DNA of 64,000 nucleotides from Paenalcaligenes hermetiae. Lineage in GTDB: Bacteria; Pseudomonadota; Gammaproteobacteria; Burkholderiales; Burkholderiaceae_B. This document shows, piece by piece, positions 36,029 through 45,397 of the stretch; positions within the stretch are counted from its first letter, which is position 1, and each line of letters begins with the position of its first letter. Location: contig NZ_BAABKD010000009.1 in NCBI RefSeq assembly GCF_039543645.1, positions 496,001 through 560,000 of the forward strand, read 5' to 3'. The notes beneath the pieces are model-generated. The model had not been told where the DNA came from. It searched no databases and saw only the letters and a list, made by a program, of their open reading frames with translations. The translations under genes and the position numbers were made by a program.

Positions 36029-36763
36029 ATGCGCTATGGTTGGTGGCAAAAACTCAAAAACTACTATATCGCCAAACGTTCTCAACAAACCGGCACACAT
36101 CCTGATCGTATGGCGCAGCACCTTGTGGAGCAAGCACCACCTATTATTCCTTCTGATCAGCCCCTGCATACACCGGTGATGGTCTTTGACTTAGAAACCA
36201 CAGGGCTCAATACCCGCACCGACACCGTTTTATCAATTGGTGCAGTGAAAATTCAACCTGAAGGCATCCCTTTGGGTGCTGGTTTTTATCAAGTATTAGA
36301 TATTGCGGTAGATCTTCAAGGAGAAAGCCAGCTCATCCATGGGCTCACCCAGAAAGACTTGGCTCAAGGCTGCGATCCTCGTCAGGCGCTTTTGGATTTT
36401 TTTCTTTACGCCCAAGATCATATATGGCTGGTTTTTCATGCTGAATTTGATCGACGCATGTTAAAAAATGCAGCGCTCCAACACTTAGGGCTAATTGTAG
36501 ACCCACAACCCTTGGATATCGCACAAATTGCCCCTTTGCTTTTCCCCGAGCATGACCACGCTCACGCAGGGCTAGATCACTGGCTAGAAGTCTTTCAACT
36601 ACCCATGTTAGCAAGACACAATGCACTGGCGGACGCCCTAGCAGCAGCTGAATTGCTTATGATTCTTATTCACCGTGCACAAGAGCAAGGTTTTCAAAGC
36701 TGGGGGGAAATCCAGACCGCTTGCTCTAAACAGCGTCAGCTCAAGCGGTTGCTTGGCACCTAA
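36029..36763 (+). CDS. DEDDh 3'-5' exonuclease (DnaQ/PolC epsilon-like)
   Basis: The three exonuclease motifs are visible: VFDLETTGLN (Asp and Glu), FHAEFDRRML (Asp), and HNALADALAAAELL (His and Asp). About 45 residues precede the domain. Length 244 aa fits the stand-alone class. It starts 3 bp after the CBS/nucleotidyltransferase gene, a coupling often seen beside acetate-uptake genes in other proteobacteria, though none are here. A terminator follows one base after the stop. Confidence 0.9.
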   Translation: MRYGWWQKLKNYYIAKRSQQTGTHPDRMAQHLVEQAPPIIPSDQPLHTPVMVFDLETTGLNTRTDTVLSIGAVKIQPEGIPLGAGFYQVLDIAVDLQGESQLIHGLTQKDLAQGCDPRQALLDFFLYAQDHIWLVFHAEFDRRMLKNAALQHLGLIVDPQPLDIAQIAPLLFPEHDHAHAGLDHWLEVFQLPMLARHNALADALAAAELLMILIHRAQEQGFQSWGEIQTACSKQRQLKRLLGT

Positions 36764-36792
36764 AGCAAAAGCACCACGAAGGTGCTTTTGCT
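36764..36792. terminator. Bidirectional terminator, exonuclease / penicillin acylase
   Basis: Arms AGCAAAAGCACC and GGTGCTTTTGCT with loop ACGAA lie between convergent genes. Nearly the same stem recurs at 39251-39278 on the other side of the acylase gene. Confidence 0.8.
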
Positions 36793-36799
36793 AAAGTAG

Positions 36800-39214
36800 T
36801 TAGCGAACTCGTAGTTTCATAACTGCTGATTGATTTTTTTCGACCTGCTCTGGTTTTAACCAACCTTTTTTATACTCAAAGTTCGCATACAAATCTAATT
36901 GATCGTCATAATGTGGCGATCTAACCCCATTTGGCCCAATAAATCCACTTTGTCCCGGTGGTAACACATCTAAATACTCCACCCCATCTGGATAAAATAT
37001 TACCTGATGATTTGATGTACCTCGATTCATATAAGTATCAATCACCATAGCTTCCGATGGTGAATTTATAGGCACCCCTCCAAACGTTTCCACACTAAAG
37101 TCATGTGTTCGTACAGGGTACAACATCTGCTCAAACCGTTTATCTTTCCTTGCTTTTAATACTTCTTGCATGACATTACGCATAAAAGTAACACGGTCTA
37201 CGCCTAACACATCAAAATCTTGCTTAACTCCCGCTTCTTCTCCCTGCAAAGCATTTAATAAGGCCATCGTACCAACAGCGCCACGTAATTCATTTACTTG
37301 AAGTAATTGTGTTAAAAATGGCTCAGGTACATGGGGATTAAAAGCCATATGTAATGCTAGCCTTAACCACTCATTAAACAATGCATAGCCTGGCGCATCA
37401 TAATATCCATCACCATCTTCATCCATCATCCTGCCATCCCAATCAATAATCAACTGTGCCGCCGTCTTAATATCTTTCGAAATCTTTGGATGACCTAATA
37501 ACTCTAAGAAAAACGGCTTAAAATAATTAATATTAATATTTTGATAGGATGCATGACGGTTCAAATCATTAATTTCCACTAAAGATAACCGACCATGTTT
37601 ATCAATATAGTCCCCAACAACATCCACTCGATCTACCTGCCCCCAAATTAATGAATCTGAGTTATTCCAGTTCCCTTGAGGCTTATTATTCCAGTTAGCA
37701 ATATAACCTTTGCTTGGGTTTTTAACTTTAGGTAAATATTGAAAATCTAATAATCCCTGCCACTCGTAATCTCCATTACCTAAAGTAGGTAATCTTGGGT
37801 CAAGATTTTCTGACTTAATAGGAAAATGTCCTAAAAAAGCATAACCAATATTTTGGTTTTTATCTATGTAGTACCAGTTCATGCTTAGAGGCATGCTCTT
37901 ACCTAAAGATAAAAACTCAGACCAGTTTTTGACTTTGCTTAACCGTAACCAAGTTATTAATGACGAGACCTCTTTCCCCTGCCAACTACGTTTTTTGGCA
38001 TATGCTGTATTATTTTCACTGTCAAAAAATAAAACCTGACCATGAATAGTACTAAAAAATTTTATTTTTACGGGGTCATTATCTTTAACCTGTATGGTCT
38101 CCACCCTCTCTGAGAAAGATAACCACTGCCCTTTATATTCATATAAATCATGAGAGGAAGGGTGTAATTTAACTTGAAAAACATCAGTTGTATCACCATA
38201 CCCTACCGTCACCCCCCATGCTATCTCACCATTAGTCCCCCAGTTCAGCAATGGTAAGCCCCATGAGCTGGCCCCAACGGCATCCCAACCTGCTCCATGT
38301 AAAGCTATGCCAAAAGGATATCCTGGAACATTATTTCCATACTGTGGCCCATTAACAAATACAGCTCTATTAATTTCTGTTTTATCAGGGCTAAATATCC
38401 ATAAATTACTAGCTATAGGATAAGTATTAGGACCATCAGCTTTATGAAGAGCTATAGATAAATTTCTGTGCTTGCTTAAAGTAGAATAAGATATGGGAAC
38501 AAGTCCATTATCCCATCTATCTACAATTAGATTTTTTTCAGGCTGTTCTATTTGCTCATCATCTGAAATAGTTACAGGTGATTTGGGATCATTAACCCAA
38601 CGTAACTGATTAAAAAGTGCTAGCCCTTTTTCATGGCCATGAATTTTCCTCAGCTCTGTTAGTAATGCGTAATTCCCAATCTCCTCATTTGCATCAGAAA
38701 AGTTTGTAGCTATTGTTCGAATATACACACCAACCACATCTACTTCATCTATGAAAGTAGGCATAAAACCAAACTCATTAAACTGTATAGGAAGAAATAA
38801 ATCAGGTTGGTCTAAAACCTCTTGTAGCCGTGCATTATAACCAGCAACATAACCCTTCAATATAGCTCTATCATCTTGGGGCAGTGCTTCAATTTGCTGT
38901 CGGATCTGATGAGGATCATAACCAGCACGAGCAAGTTGATCAGACTTAATATATTCTGCACCAAGCACCTCGGCCACCGTTCCTCGAGCCATTCGCTTTA
39001 ACATTTCCCACTGAAACAATCTATCTTCCGCTACTGCATAGCCCATTCCATAAAACAACCCTTTTACATCATCTGCATAAACATGAGGTGTGCCATACAG
39101 ATCCCGCTTAATAACCACCTCAGTATCAGAAGAAACGACACTAGCACAACCATTTAAAAAGAATGTCACCATAACGGCAGTGACAATAGCTAGCCGCCTC
39201 TTTATATAATTCAT
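36800..39214 (-). CDS. pac: Penicillin G acylase-type Ntn hydrolase, predicted lipoprotein
   Basis: A periplasmic amidase of the penicillin G acylase family, normally matured by autocleavage into two chains. The alpha part has RDLYGTPHVYA, GYAVAEDRLFQ and NFSDANEEIGN (calcium-site Glu). A spacer precedes the predicted new N-terminal nucleophile Ser269 in SNLWIF. The beta part has VNGPQYG, HGAGWDAVG, YIANWNNKPQ, TYMNRGTSN (the oxyanion Asn) and PPGQSGFI. The signal ends LNGC23, a lipobox, unlike the soluble signals I recall for classical enzymes. Length 804 aa is normal. It is markedly AT-rich relative to both neighbours. Natural substrate unknown; phenylacetyl amides are the family norm. Confidence 0.92.
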   Translation of the reverse strand: MNYIKRRLAIVTAVMVTFFLNGCASVVSSDTEVVIKRDLYGTPHVYADDVKGLFYGMGYAVAEDRLFQWEMLKRMARGTVAEVLGAEYIKSDQLARAGYDPHQIRQQIEALPQDDRAILKGYVAGYNARLQEVLDQPDLFLPIQFNEFGFMPTFIDEVDVVGVYIRTIATNFSDANEEIGNYALLTELRKIHGHEKGLALFNQLRWVNDPKSPVTISDDEQIEQPEKNLIVDRWDNGLVPISYSTLSKHRNLSIALHKADGPNTYPIASNLWIFSPDKTEINRAVFVNGPQYGNNVPGYPFGIALHGAGWDAVGASSWGLPLLNWGTNGEIAWGVTVGYGDTTDVFQVKLHPSSHDLYEYKGQWLSFSERVETIQVKDNDPVKIKFFSTIHGQVLFFDSENNTAYAKKRSWQGKEVSSLITWLRLSKVKNWSEFLSLGKSMPLSMNWYYIDKNQNIGYAFLGHFPIKSENLDPRLPTLGNGDYEWQGLLDFQYLPKVKNPSKGYIANWNNKPQGNWNNSDSLIWGQVDRVDVVGDYIDKHGRLSLVEINDLNRHASYQNININYFKPFFLELLGHPKISKDIKTAAQLIIDWDGRMMDEDGDGYYDAPGYALFNEWLRLALHMAFNPHVPEPFLTQLLQVNELRGAVGTMALLNALQGEEAGVKQDFDVLGVDRVTFMRNVMQEVLKARKDKRFEQMLYPVRTHDFSVETFGGVPINSPSEAMVIDTYMNRGTSNHQVIFYPDGVEYLDVLPPGQSGFIGPNGVRSPHYDDQLDLYANFEYKKGWLKPEQVEKNQSAVMKLRVR

Positions 39215-39250
39215 TGTCTACTCCTCTGTGGATGTGTTTTTTTATCAAGT

Positions 39251-39278
39251 AGCAAAAGCACCATCATGGTGCTTTTGC
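39251..39278 (-). terminator. Terminator after the ABC importer operon
   Basis: Arms AGCAAAAGCACC (39251-39262) and GGTGCTTTTGC (39268-39278) with loop ATCAT. It lies between the substrate-binding-protein gene and the acylase start, and matches the hairpin at 36764-36792 in both arms. Confidence 0.7.
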
Positions 39279-39288
39279 AAATACTTCA

Positions 39289-40422
39289 TTATTCTTCGAT
39301 CAAGACCCAGTCTTTGTTTTGCACTTCGACCAAGGCGCGTGCGCGCTCGTCATGACCAAAGTGATCGGTAGGAGATAGATTGAATACCCCATGCGTACCG
39401 ACGACCTCTTTCACATTTTCTAAAGCATCACGTAATGCCACACGGAAATCTTCCGTACCAGGTTTAGCGGTCTCCAAGGCAACTGGTACTGCTGCTTTTA
39501 ATAACTGCCCAGCATCGTATAAATAAGCCCCAAACGGAGAAAGCGCCTCATCACCAAAAGCTGCACTGTAGGCTTTGGCATATTCTTCTGCTACCGCCTT
39601 AGATGGATGACTATCGGGGAGCTTATCCCAAATTACCACCGGCCCAATGGGGAGAATCGCGCCGTTTAATGCTTGATCACCAATACGTAAAAAGGCCTGA
39701 TTCGCTACCCCATGCGTATGATAGATCAAGCCTTTAAAGCCCATGCGGCGTAACTCGGTATGCGGTAAGGCCGCTGGTGTACCGGTCGCCCCGACTAGTA
39801 CGGCATCGGGTTTGCTGCTAATGACCTTCAAAACCTGCCCGCCAACGGAAGCATCAGTACGACTAAAACGCTCATCGCTGGTTAAGCTAATGCCAGCCTC
39901 TTCACCGAGCTCTGTTAACGCTTTTTTCCAGTCATCACCCCACACATCCGCAAAACCAATATAACCCAGCTTTTTGACACCATTTTTCTTCATGTGTTCA
40001 ATCAATGCCCCCGCCATCAAGCTATTGGTTTGAGGCACCGTAAACACCCAGTGAAACGCATCGCCGGTAGCAGCAAAAGGCGCCAGGGCGATCTGCGGGG
40101 TTTTGGACTCTACGGCAATCGGAGCCACTGCTGCAGAGGGCGGTACAGCGGTTGAGCCAATAATGACATCCACCTTGTTTTCATTCACAAATTTACGTGC
40201 ATTACGTGCGGCTGCTGTCGTATCGGTCGCATCATCCAAGACGATATAATTGACCTTTTCCCCCCCAATTTCCTTGGGAAGTAATTGCACGGTATTACGC
40301 TCAGGGATACCCAGCGATGCCGCGGGACCCGTGGTGGAAATCGTAATACCTACATTAATATCTGCCAGCGCCACACTGCTAAATAGCAAGCCACAGGCTA
40401 AAAAAGCCACTGTTTTTTTCAT
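39289..40422 (-). CDS. ABC importer substrate-binding protein (Liv/type I fold)
   Basis: Periplasmic receptor of the adjacent Liv-type ABC importer. A signal peptide ends at ALA. The mature protein begins INVGITISTTGPAASLGIPE and continues with the bilobed leucine-binding-protein pattern, including DDATDTTAAARNARKFV and IGSTAVPPS. Length 377 aa is typical. GGAG precedes the ATG. It is last in its operon, and operator placement suggests control with the aromatic cluster, so an aromatic acid is a likelier ligand than leucine. That is inference. Confidence 0.92.
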   Translation of the reverse strand: MKKTVAFLACGLLFSSVALADINVGITISTTGPAASLGIPERNTVQLLPKEIGGEKVNYIVLDDATDTTAAARNARKFVNENKVDVIIGSTAVPPSAAVAPIAVESKTPQIALAPFAATGDAFHWVFTVPQTNSLMAGALIEHMKKNGVKKLGYIGFADVWGDDWKKALTELGEEAGISLTSDERFSRTDASVGGQVLKVISSKPDAVLVGATGTPAALPHTELRRMGFKGLIYHTHGVANQAFLRIGDQALNGAILPIGPVVIWDKLPDSHPSKAVAEEYAKAYSAAFGDEALSPFGAYLYDAGQLLKAAVPVALETAKPGTEDFRVALRDALENVKEVVGTHGVFNLSPTDHFGHDERARALVEVQNKDWVLIEE

Positions 40423-40458
40423 AAAAGTCTCCTAACTCATAACCAGTTTTAAATGAAT

Positions 40459-41208
40459 TTATTGCGCTTTTTCTGCGCTGGGTTTGCGCCCCAAATAGGA
40501 TTCAATGACCTTAGGGTTTTCTGCCAATTCAGCGGCCACCCCCTCTAACACCACATCTCCCGTTTCAATCACATAACCATAATCCGAGGCACGCAAAGCG
40601 GCACGCGCGTTTTGCTCTACTAACAAAATAGAGACCCCTTGGCGACGCAAATCACCAATGATGCGAAAAATCTCTTCAATGATTAAGGGGGCTAAGCCTA
40701 AACTGGGCTCATCGAGCATTAATAATTTGGGCTTTGCCATCAATGCTCTACCCATCGCTAACATCTGACGCTCTCCACCCGATAGGGTGCCCGCTTGCTG
40801 TTTAGCACGCTCGCGCAGACGTGGAAACAAATCATAAATGGCCTCGCGAGCCTGACGAAAATCTTTATCCCCACGGCGGTAGCGACTAAAAGCGCCAAGC
40901 TGTAAGTTATCTTCGACGCTCATTTGGCTAAAAAGCTCTCGGCTTTCCGGTACCAAACATAATCCCTTACCAACTCGATACGCCACACTCTGATGATTGG
41001 CTAATGGTTCACCCGCATAAATAATGGAGCCCGTCGCAGGGAGCTGTCCCATGATGGCACTCAGTAAAGTGGTTTTTCCAGCGCCATTAGGACCGATCAC
41101 ACTGACGATTTCCCCTTCGTGGATCCGTAAATTCACATTACGTACGGCCTCCACCTTGCCATAGGCGATATCTAGATTCTTGACCTCAAGTAACAGCGGT
41201 TTTGTCAT
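40459..41208 (-). CDS. ABC importer ATPase (LivF type)
   Basis: Second ATPase of the importer. Walker A GPNGAGKTT, signature LSGGERQ, Walker B LLMLDEPSLGLAP and the switch His replaced by Gln in LLVEQN, as is normal for LivF. Length 249 aa. It overlaps the preceding fusion gene by 4 bp. Confidence 0.94.
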   Translation of the reverse strand: MTKPLLLEVKNLDIAYGKVEAVRNVNLRIHEGEIVSVIGPNGAGKTTLLSAIMGQLPATGSIIYAGEPLANHQSVAYRVGKGLCLVPESRELFSQMSVEDNLQLGAFSRYRRGDKDFRQAREAIYDLFPRLRERAKQQAGTLSGGERQMLAMGRALMAKPKLLMLDEPSLGLAPLIIEEIFRIIGDLRRQGVSILLVEQNARAALRASDYGYVIETGDVVLEGVAAELAENPKVIESYLGRKPSAEKAQ

Positions 41209-42986
41209 GCTACATCCCCACCTAAATAAGCGGCTAGTACTTTGGGGTTTTCTTGGATTTCTTCGGGTAAGCCTTCAGCGAGCTTTTGCCCAAACTCCAT
41301 CACCACTACGTAATCGGCTAAACCCATTAAAAAGTCCATATCATGCTCAACCATCAATACCGCCATGCCTTCGGCACGTAAACGCATCAATAATTCTGCT
41401 AAAGCCTCTTTTTCCAGATGACGCAAGCCTGCCGCCGGTTCATCCAAAAGTAATAAGTAGGGGTCAGCGCATAAAGCACGCGCAATTTCCACAATACGCT
41501 GCTGCCCTAAAGCAAGGCTGCCCGCAGCATCATGCATATGTTTAGCCAGTCCCACGCGCTCAATCTGGCGTGCGGCCTCAGCCAAAATAGACGCTTCTTC
41601 AGCACGCTCCAGATGTAGGCCGGAGCGGATATAACCAGCTAGCCCCCGTCGATGCGCCCCGAGCGCCACGTTTTCTAAAACCGACATGGTGGGGATTAAG
41701 CGCACATGCTGAAAACTGCGGCTAACACCTAGCGCCGCAATTTTGCGCGAAGACAAACCATCAATTCTTTGCCCACGAAACTCAATTTTGCCGCTAGTCA
41801 AAGGCAACAAGCCCGTTAATAAATTAAATAGCGTGGATTTACCTGCGCCATTTGGTCCAATTAACGCCGTAATCTGCCCCGTTTTAATGGTTAGGCTCAT
41901 ATTATTATTAGCAACCAACCCCCCAAATTTTTTGGTTACGCCCTCGGCTACCAATAACGGCTCACCCGCTGGCAGTGGTGCTTTTTGAGGTAAAGGGGCG
42001 GCTGTTTTTAGCGCGGTAAGATTACGCGCTCGCGGACGTAAAAAAGGAACACGGCTTACCACCACGGGCCACACCCCTTGGCGCGCATACAGCAAACACA
42101 AAATAATTAACCCACCAAAAAAGATGGCTTCGTAATTCCCATTTTGTCCAAATAACATAGGCAAGATGCCTTGAAGCCATTCTTTTAAGCCCGTCACCAT
42201 TGCCGCCCCTAACACGGCACCGCCTAATGTGCTCGCCCCACCTAGTAAAATCATAAATAGGTACTCAATACCCATGTTGATCGAAAAAGGGCTAGGATTC
42301 ACAAAACGCTGCATGTGGGCATAGAGCCAACCTGAGACCGCTGCTAATAAAGCCGCATAAATAAAAATTAACAATTTTGAGCGCGCAGTACTCACTCCCA
42401 TGGCCTCTGCCATGACAGATCCCCCAAACAAAGCACGAATCGCTCGTCCTTCGCGACTATCAAGCAAATTACTCAATAGCCACATCACTGCGCCCACAAT
42501 CACCCAGATCAACACACCAAAGTCTTGACTGGAACTCACAGTCCAGCCAAACAGCGTGATCGCTGGCAAATGACTGATTCCACTAAAGCCCCCTAAATTG
42601 GGTAAGTTTCCAAAGAGGTAATACAGACTAATCCCCCATGCCAAAGTACCAATAGGCAAGTAATGCCCCGATAGGCGTAAAGTGAGCAAACCTAAAAGCG
42701 TGGCAATCAGCCCTGTAATCACCAAACCAGCCATCAAGCCTAGCCAAGGCGATAGCCCCATCTGGGTTGTCAGCACTGCCGTAGCGTAAGCACCAATACC
42801 GACAAAGGCAGCTTGCCCAAAAGAGGTCAGCCCCCCTACACCGGTCAACAGCACCATGCCTAGCGCAACAATGCTATACAAACCTACGTAATTTAATAAA
42901 GACAAATAATATTCTGGCAGCACGCGCGGTGCGATCAAAGCACCCATTACCACCAAAATCAAAGGCATAACAACACGACGATGCAT
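41205..42986 (-). CDS. ABC importer permease-ATPase fusion (LivM-LivG type)
   Basis: Residues about 1-320 are a LivM-type permease with several helices, including GGLTSFGQAAFVGIGAYATA and the coupling segment. A Pro-rich linker leads to a LivG-type ATPase with GPNGAGKST, LALGQQRIVEIARAL (a signature variant) and LLLDEPAAGL. Fusing M and G in one chain of 593 aa is seen in other Burkholderiales. It overlaps its neighbours by 1 and 4 bp, so the operon is translated as a unit. Confidence 0.93.
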   Translation of the reverse strand: MHRRVVMPLILVVMGALIAPRVLPEYYLSLLNYVGLYSIVALGMVLLTGVGGLTSFGQAAFVGIGAYATAVLTTQMGLSPWLGLMAGLVITGLIATLLGLLTLRLSGHYLPIGTLAWGISLYYLFGNLPNLGGFSGISHLPAITLFGWTVSSSQDFGVLIWVIVGAVMWLLSNLLDSREGRAIRALFGGSVMAEAMGVSTARSKLLIFIYAALLAAVSGWLYAHMQRFVNPSPFSINMGIEYLFMILLGGASTLGGAVLGAAMVTGLKEWLQGILPMLFGQNGNYEAIFFGGLIILCLLYARQGVWPVVVSRVPFLRPRARNLTALKTAAPLPQKAPLPAGEPLLVAEGVTKKFGGLVANNNMSLTIKTGQITALIGPNGAGKSTLFNLLTGLLPLTSGKIEFRGQRIDGLSSRKIAALGVSRSFQHVRLIPTMSVLENVALGAHRRGLAGYIRSGLHLERAEEASILAEAARQIERVGLAKHMHDAAGSLALGQQRIVEIARALCADPYLLLLDEPAAGLRHLEKEALAELLMRLRAEGMAVLMVEHDMDFLMGLADYVVVMEFGQKLAEGLPEEIQENPKVLAAYLGGDVA

Positions 42987-44023
42987 TAGTGTTCCTCATC
43001 CAGTGGATTGGTGGTTAAAGACAGCCAGAGTAAAAATGGCAAAACCAGCGTGAACACAATGACCTCTTTGTACTGCGAAGCAAAAAAGGTCGCATAGCTT
43101 TCAATTAAACCCACCATAAAAGCCCCTAGTGCCGCTAAAGGATAGCTGCTTAAGCCCCCCATAATGGCAGCCACAAAACCTTTTAAACTAATCAAAAAGC
43201 CAGAGTCGTAATACAGGGTGGTAATCGGTCCGATCAATAACCCCGAACAGGCGCCAATTAACGAAGATAAGAAAAACGCCGTGCTACCTGCCATGGTGGT
43301 TGGCACCCCCACCAGTTGTGCGCCTTCACTATTAAAAGCCGTTGCGCGCAAGGCTTTGCCATACATGGTGTGACCAAAAAACAAATACAACGCGCCAATA
43401 AGCGCAATCGCCACCAACAAGACCAATAGGCTTTGGGCACTAATCATGGCTTCACCCAACATAAAGCTAGCATTAGTAAAAGGCTGCGTGCGATACCCTT
43501 CGGCCCCAAACATCCACAAACCAATACCCACCAAAGAGATATGCAAAGCGACTGATAAGATCAATAAAACCAGCACAGAAGACTGCGCTACTGGCTGATA
43601 AATCAAGCGGTAAAGGATCGGTCCTAATGGGGCGACCACGGCCAGTGTTAACAAGACCTTCCATCCATCACCAAGGCTGTTGAGATCTATAGCGCTTAGC
43701 GTCAGCCATAACACGGCAGGCACAGTAAAATGCATCGCTAATACAAAAGGAATACGCCCCAGTGCGCGGTGCTTAGCCAGCACCCAGATATCTTTTATAC
43801 AAACTGCCACCGCACCAACGGTGAGCAACCACAAGGTCGCAGGTAAGCTTCCCGCTTGAAAAGACGCCATTGTCAGCGCACTAAATGCCACAAAATCCCC
43901 TTGGCTCACCAAGATGACACGTGTGACCGCAAAGACTAGTACCAAAGCCAACGCTACTAACGCATAAATGGCTCCAGTGGTTAATCCATCCTGCGTTAAA
44001 AATGTCAGGATCGAAAGATTCAA
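42986..44023 (-). CDS. ABC importer permease (LivH type)
   Basis: First gene of the importer operon. It starts LTFLTQDGLTTGAIYALVALALVLVFAVTRVI (region about residues 6-37), the LivH N-terminal pattern, and later has GKALRATAFNSEGAQLVGV, the loop contacting the ATPase, and GGLSSYPLAALGAFMVGL. Length 345 aa, slightly long because of a central insertion of helices. A promoter and palindromic operator lie 80-130 bp upstream. Confidence 0.93.
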   Translation of the reverse strand: MNLSILTFLTQDGLTTGAIYALVALALVLVFAVTRVILVSQGDFVAFSALTMASFQAGSLPATLWLLTVGAVAVCIKDIWVLAKHRALGRIPFVLAMHFTVPAVLWLTLSAIDLNSLGDGWKVLLTLAVVAPLGPILYRLIYQPVAQSSVLVLLILSVALHISLVGIGLWMFGAEGYRTQPFTNASFMLGEAMISAQSLLVLLVAIALIGALYLFFGHTMYGKALRATAFNSEGAQLVGVPTTMAGSTAFFLSSLIGACSGLLIGPITTLYYDSGFLISLKGFVAAIMGGLSSYPLAALGAFMVGLIESYATFFASQYKEVIVFTLVLPFLLWLSLTTNPLDEEH

Positions 44024-44102
44024 AACCGCCTCCTAAAAACAATTTTTGCTACTATTTTTTTCCATTTCCCCTGATTTTTAGCCAGTAAAAACAGAAGAAA
44101 AA

Positions 44103-44155
44103 ATACACATACGCATGTGTATCCAAATACTGCATGGAGCGCGGTTACATGTCAA
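44103..44155 (-). promoter_or_regulatory. Promoter with palindromic operator for the ABC importer operon
   Basis: On the minus strand TTGACA (44150-44155) and CAGTAT (44127-44132) are 17 bp apart. Just downstream, at the expected start of transcription, is atacacatacgcatgtgtat (44103-44122), one base short of a perfect 20-bp palindrome. The same motif with two differences is at 56245-56264, before the aromatic operon. Placement fits steric repression. Confidence 0.75.
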
Positions 44156-44259
44156 ACTTTAGGCATTAAGTATTACCCCTATATACCGTGTCTTTTTACC
44201 GTGTTATTCATCATGTAAAATACGCTTACTCATTGATATATAAAGGATTTTTTAGGCAT

Positions 44260-44302
44260 AAAAAAACGGGCCTAGTTATTTACCCTAGGCCCGTGTTTTT
44301 TT
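44260..44302. terminator. Terminator of the aromatic catabolic operon
   Basis: Arms ACGGGCCTAG (44266-44275) and CTAGGCCCGT (44285-44294) with T's on either strand. It follows the reductase stop at 44317 and insulates the ABC importer promoter. Confidence 0.85.
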
Positions 44303-44316
44303 AAGTTTTTTAGCGT

Positions 44317-45315
44317 TTAAACGAAGGCATCAGCAAAGAAGTTTTCTTCGTCTAAACCACGCTGTTCGGTGAAATCCTTGCGTGCGCTGTCGACCATAAG
44401 CGGGTTGCCACAGGCATAGACCTCGTAACCAGATAGATCACTAAAATCACTAAGAACCTGATGGTGCACATAGCCGGTCGCCCCGTCCCAAATATCGCCA
44501 TCCGCCACCTCGGATAATACAGGGGTGTATGTTAACCAGTCGTGATTTTTAGCAAAATCCACCACCCATTGATGCATATATAAATCTTTGAGCTGGCGCC
44601 CCCCCCAATACATGCTCACGGGACGCGTATTATTTTGTGCAGCAAGCTGTTCAAGTAGCGCTTTAATCGGCGCAAACCCCGTGCCGCTCGCCACAAATAC
44701 CATCGGTTTATCCGTATCACGCAGATAGAATGTGCCAAATGGACCCTCTAAGCGCAATAAGGTTTTTTCCTTTAAGTCATCGTACACAAATCGGCTAAAA
44801 GTACCACCGGTATTACGGATATGCCATTCTAACTGGTTACTTTCTCCGGGTACCGTGGCCATAGAATAACTACGACGACTACCATCTTTAAGAATGACCT
44901 CGGCGTATTGACCGGGGAAATAATTAAAAGGCATGGTGGGTGGCAAATTCAAACGCACAATAGCAACGTCGTCACTAATCCGATCAATACTCCCGACCCG
45001 AGCTGCGGTTTTCTGAATCGAGATCCCTTTTAGCTCAGTGACCTCTGGTGCATGAATCTGTAAATCAGAACATGCTTTGGCACGACAAAACAAAGCAAAA
45101 CCTTCATCACGCTCTGCTTGCGTCAATACCTCTAAATCACTATCTGCATGGTCCACCTGACCCGCTAAAACCTTACCTTTACATGTGCCACACGTGCCTT
45201 CCCTACAACTGTGGCGTAGCATCATGCCTTCAGCTAAAGCAGCCTCAAGTAATGTTTGATCTTCAGCAACCTCAAAAACCTGCCCTGAAGGTTGCACATC
45301 GACTTTGTACGACAT
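44317..45315 (-). CDS. Ring-hydroxylating dioxygenase reductase ([2Fe-2S] ferredoxin + FAD/NAD)
   Basis: Passes electrons from NADH to the Rieske ferredoxin. The N-terminal plant-type ferredoxin domain binds its cluster by CREGTCGTC and the later Cys in FCRAKA. The FAD domain has RRSYSMATVP, and the NAD domain has VFVASGTGFAPIKALLEQL and YACGNPLM. Length 332 aa fits the CarAd/AscD-like class. It is the last gene of the catabolic operon, 8.6 kb from its ferredoxin partner and behind a strong intergenic hairpin. Confidence 0.92.
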   Translation of the reverse strand: MSYKVDVQPSGQVFEVAEDQTLLEAALAEGMMLRHSCREGTCGTCKGKVLAGQVDHADSDLEVLTQAERDEGFALFCRAKACSDLQIHAPEVTELKGISIQKTAARVGSIDRISDDVAIVRLNLPPTMPFNYFPGQYAEVILKDGSRRSYSMATVPGESNQLEWHIRNTGGTFSRFVYDDLKEKTLLRLEGPFGTFYLRDTDKPMVFVASGTGFAPIKALLEQLAAQNNTRPVSMYWGGRQLKDLYMHQWVVDFAKNHDWLTYTPVLSEVADGDIWDGATGYVHHQVLSDFSDLSGYEVYACGNPLMVDSARKDFTEQRGLDEENFFADAFV

Positions 45316-45364
45316 CCGTTTTTACCTTTTCAATGCGCTTGGTTTGCGTAAATGGTATATAAAA

Positions 45365-45397
45365 TAAGCCGCCCCACCTAAAGGTGGGAACGGCTTA
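45365..45397 (-). terminator. Intra-operon hairpin before the reductase gene
   Basis: A two-part stem: TAAGCCG/CGGCTTA (45365-45371, 45391-45397) around CCCACCT/AGGTGGG (45373-45379, 45382-45388). On the minus strand it is followed by TTTTATAT. It looks like an intrinsic terminator between the aldolase and reductase genes and could lower reductase expression. Confidence 0.6.
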
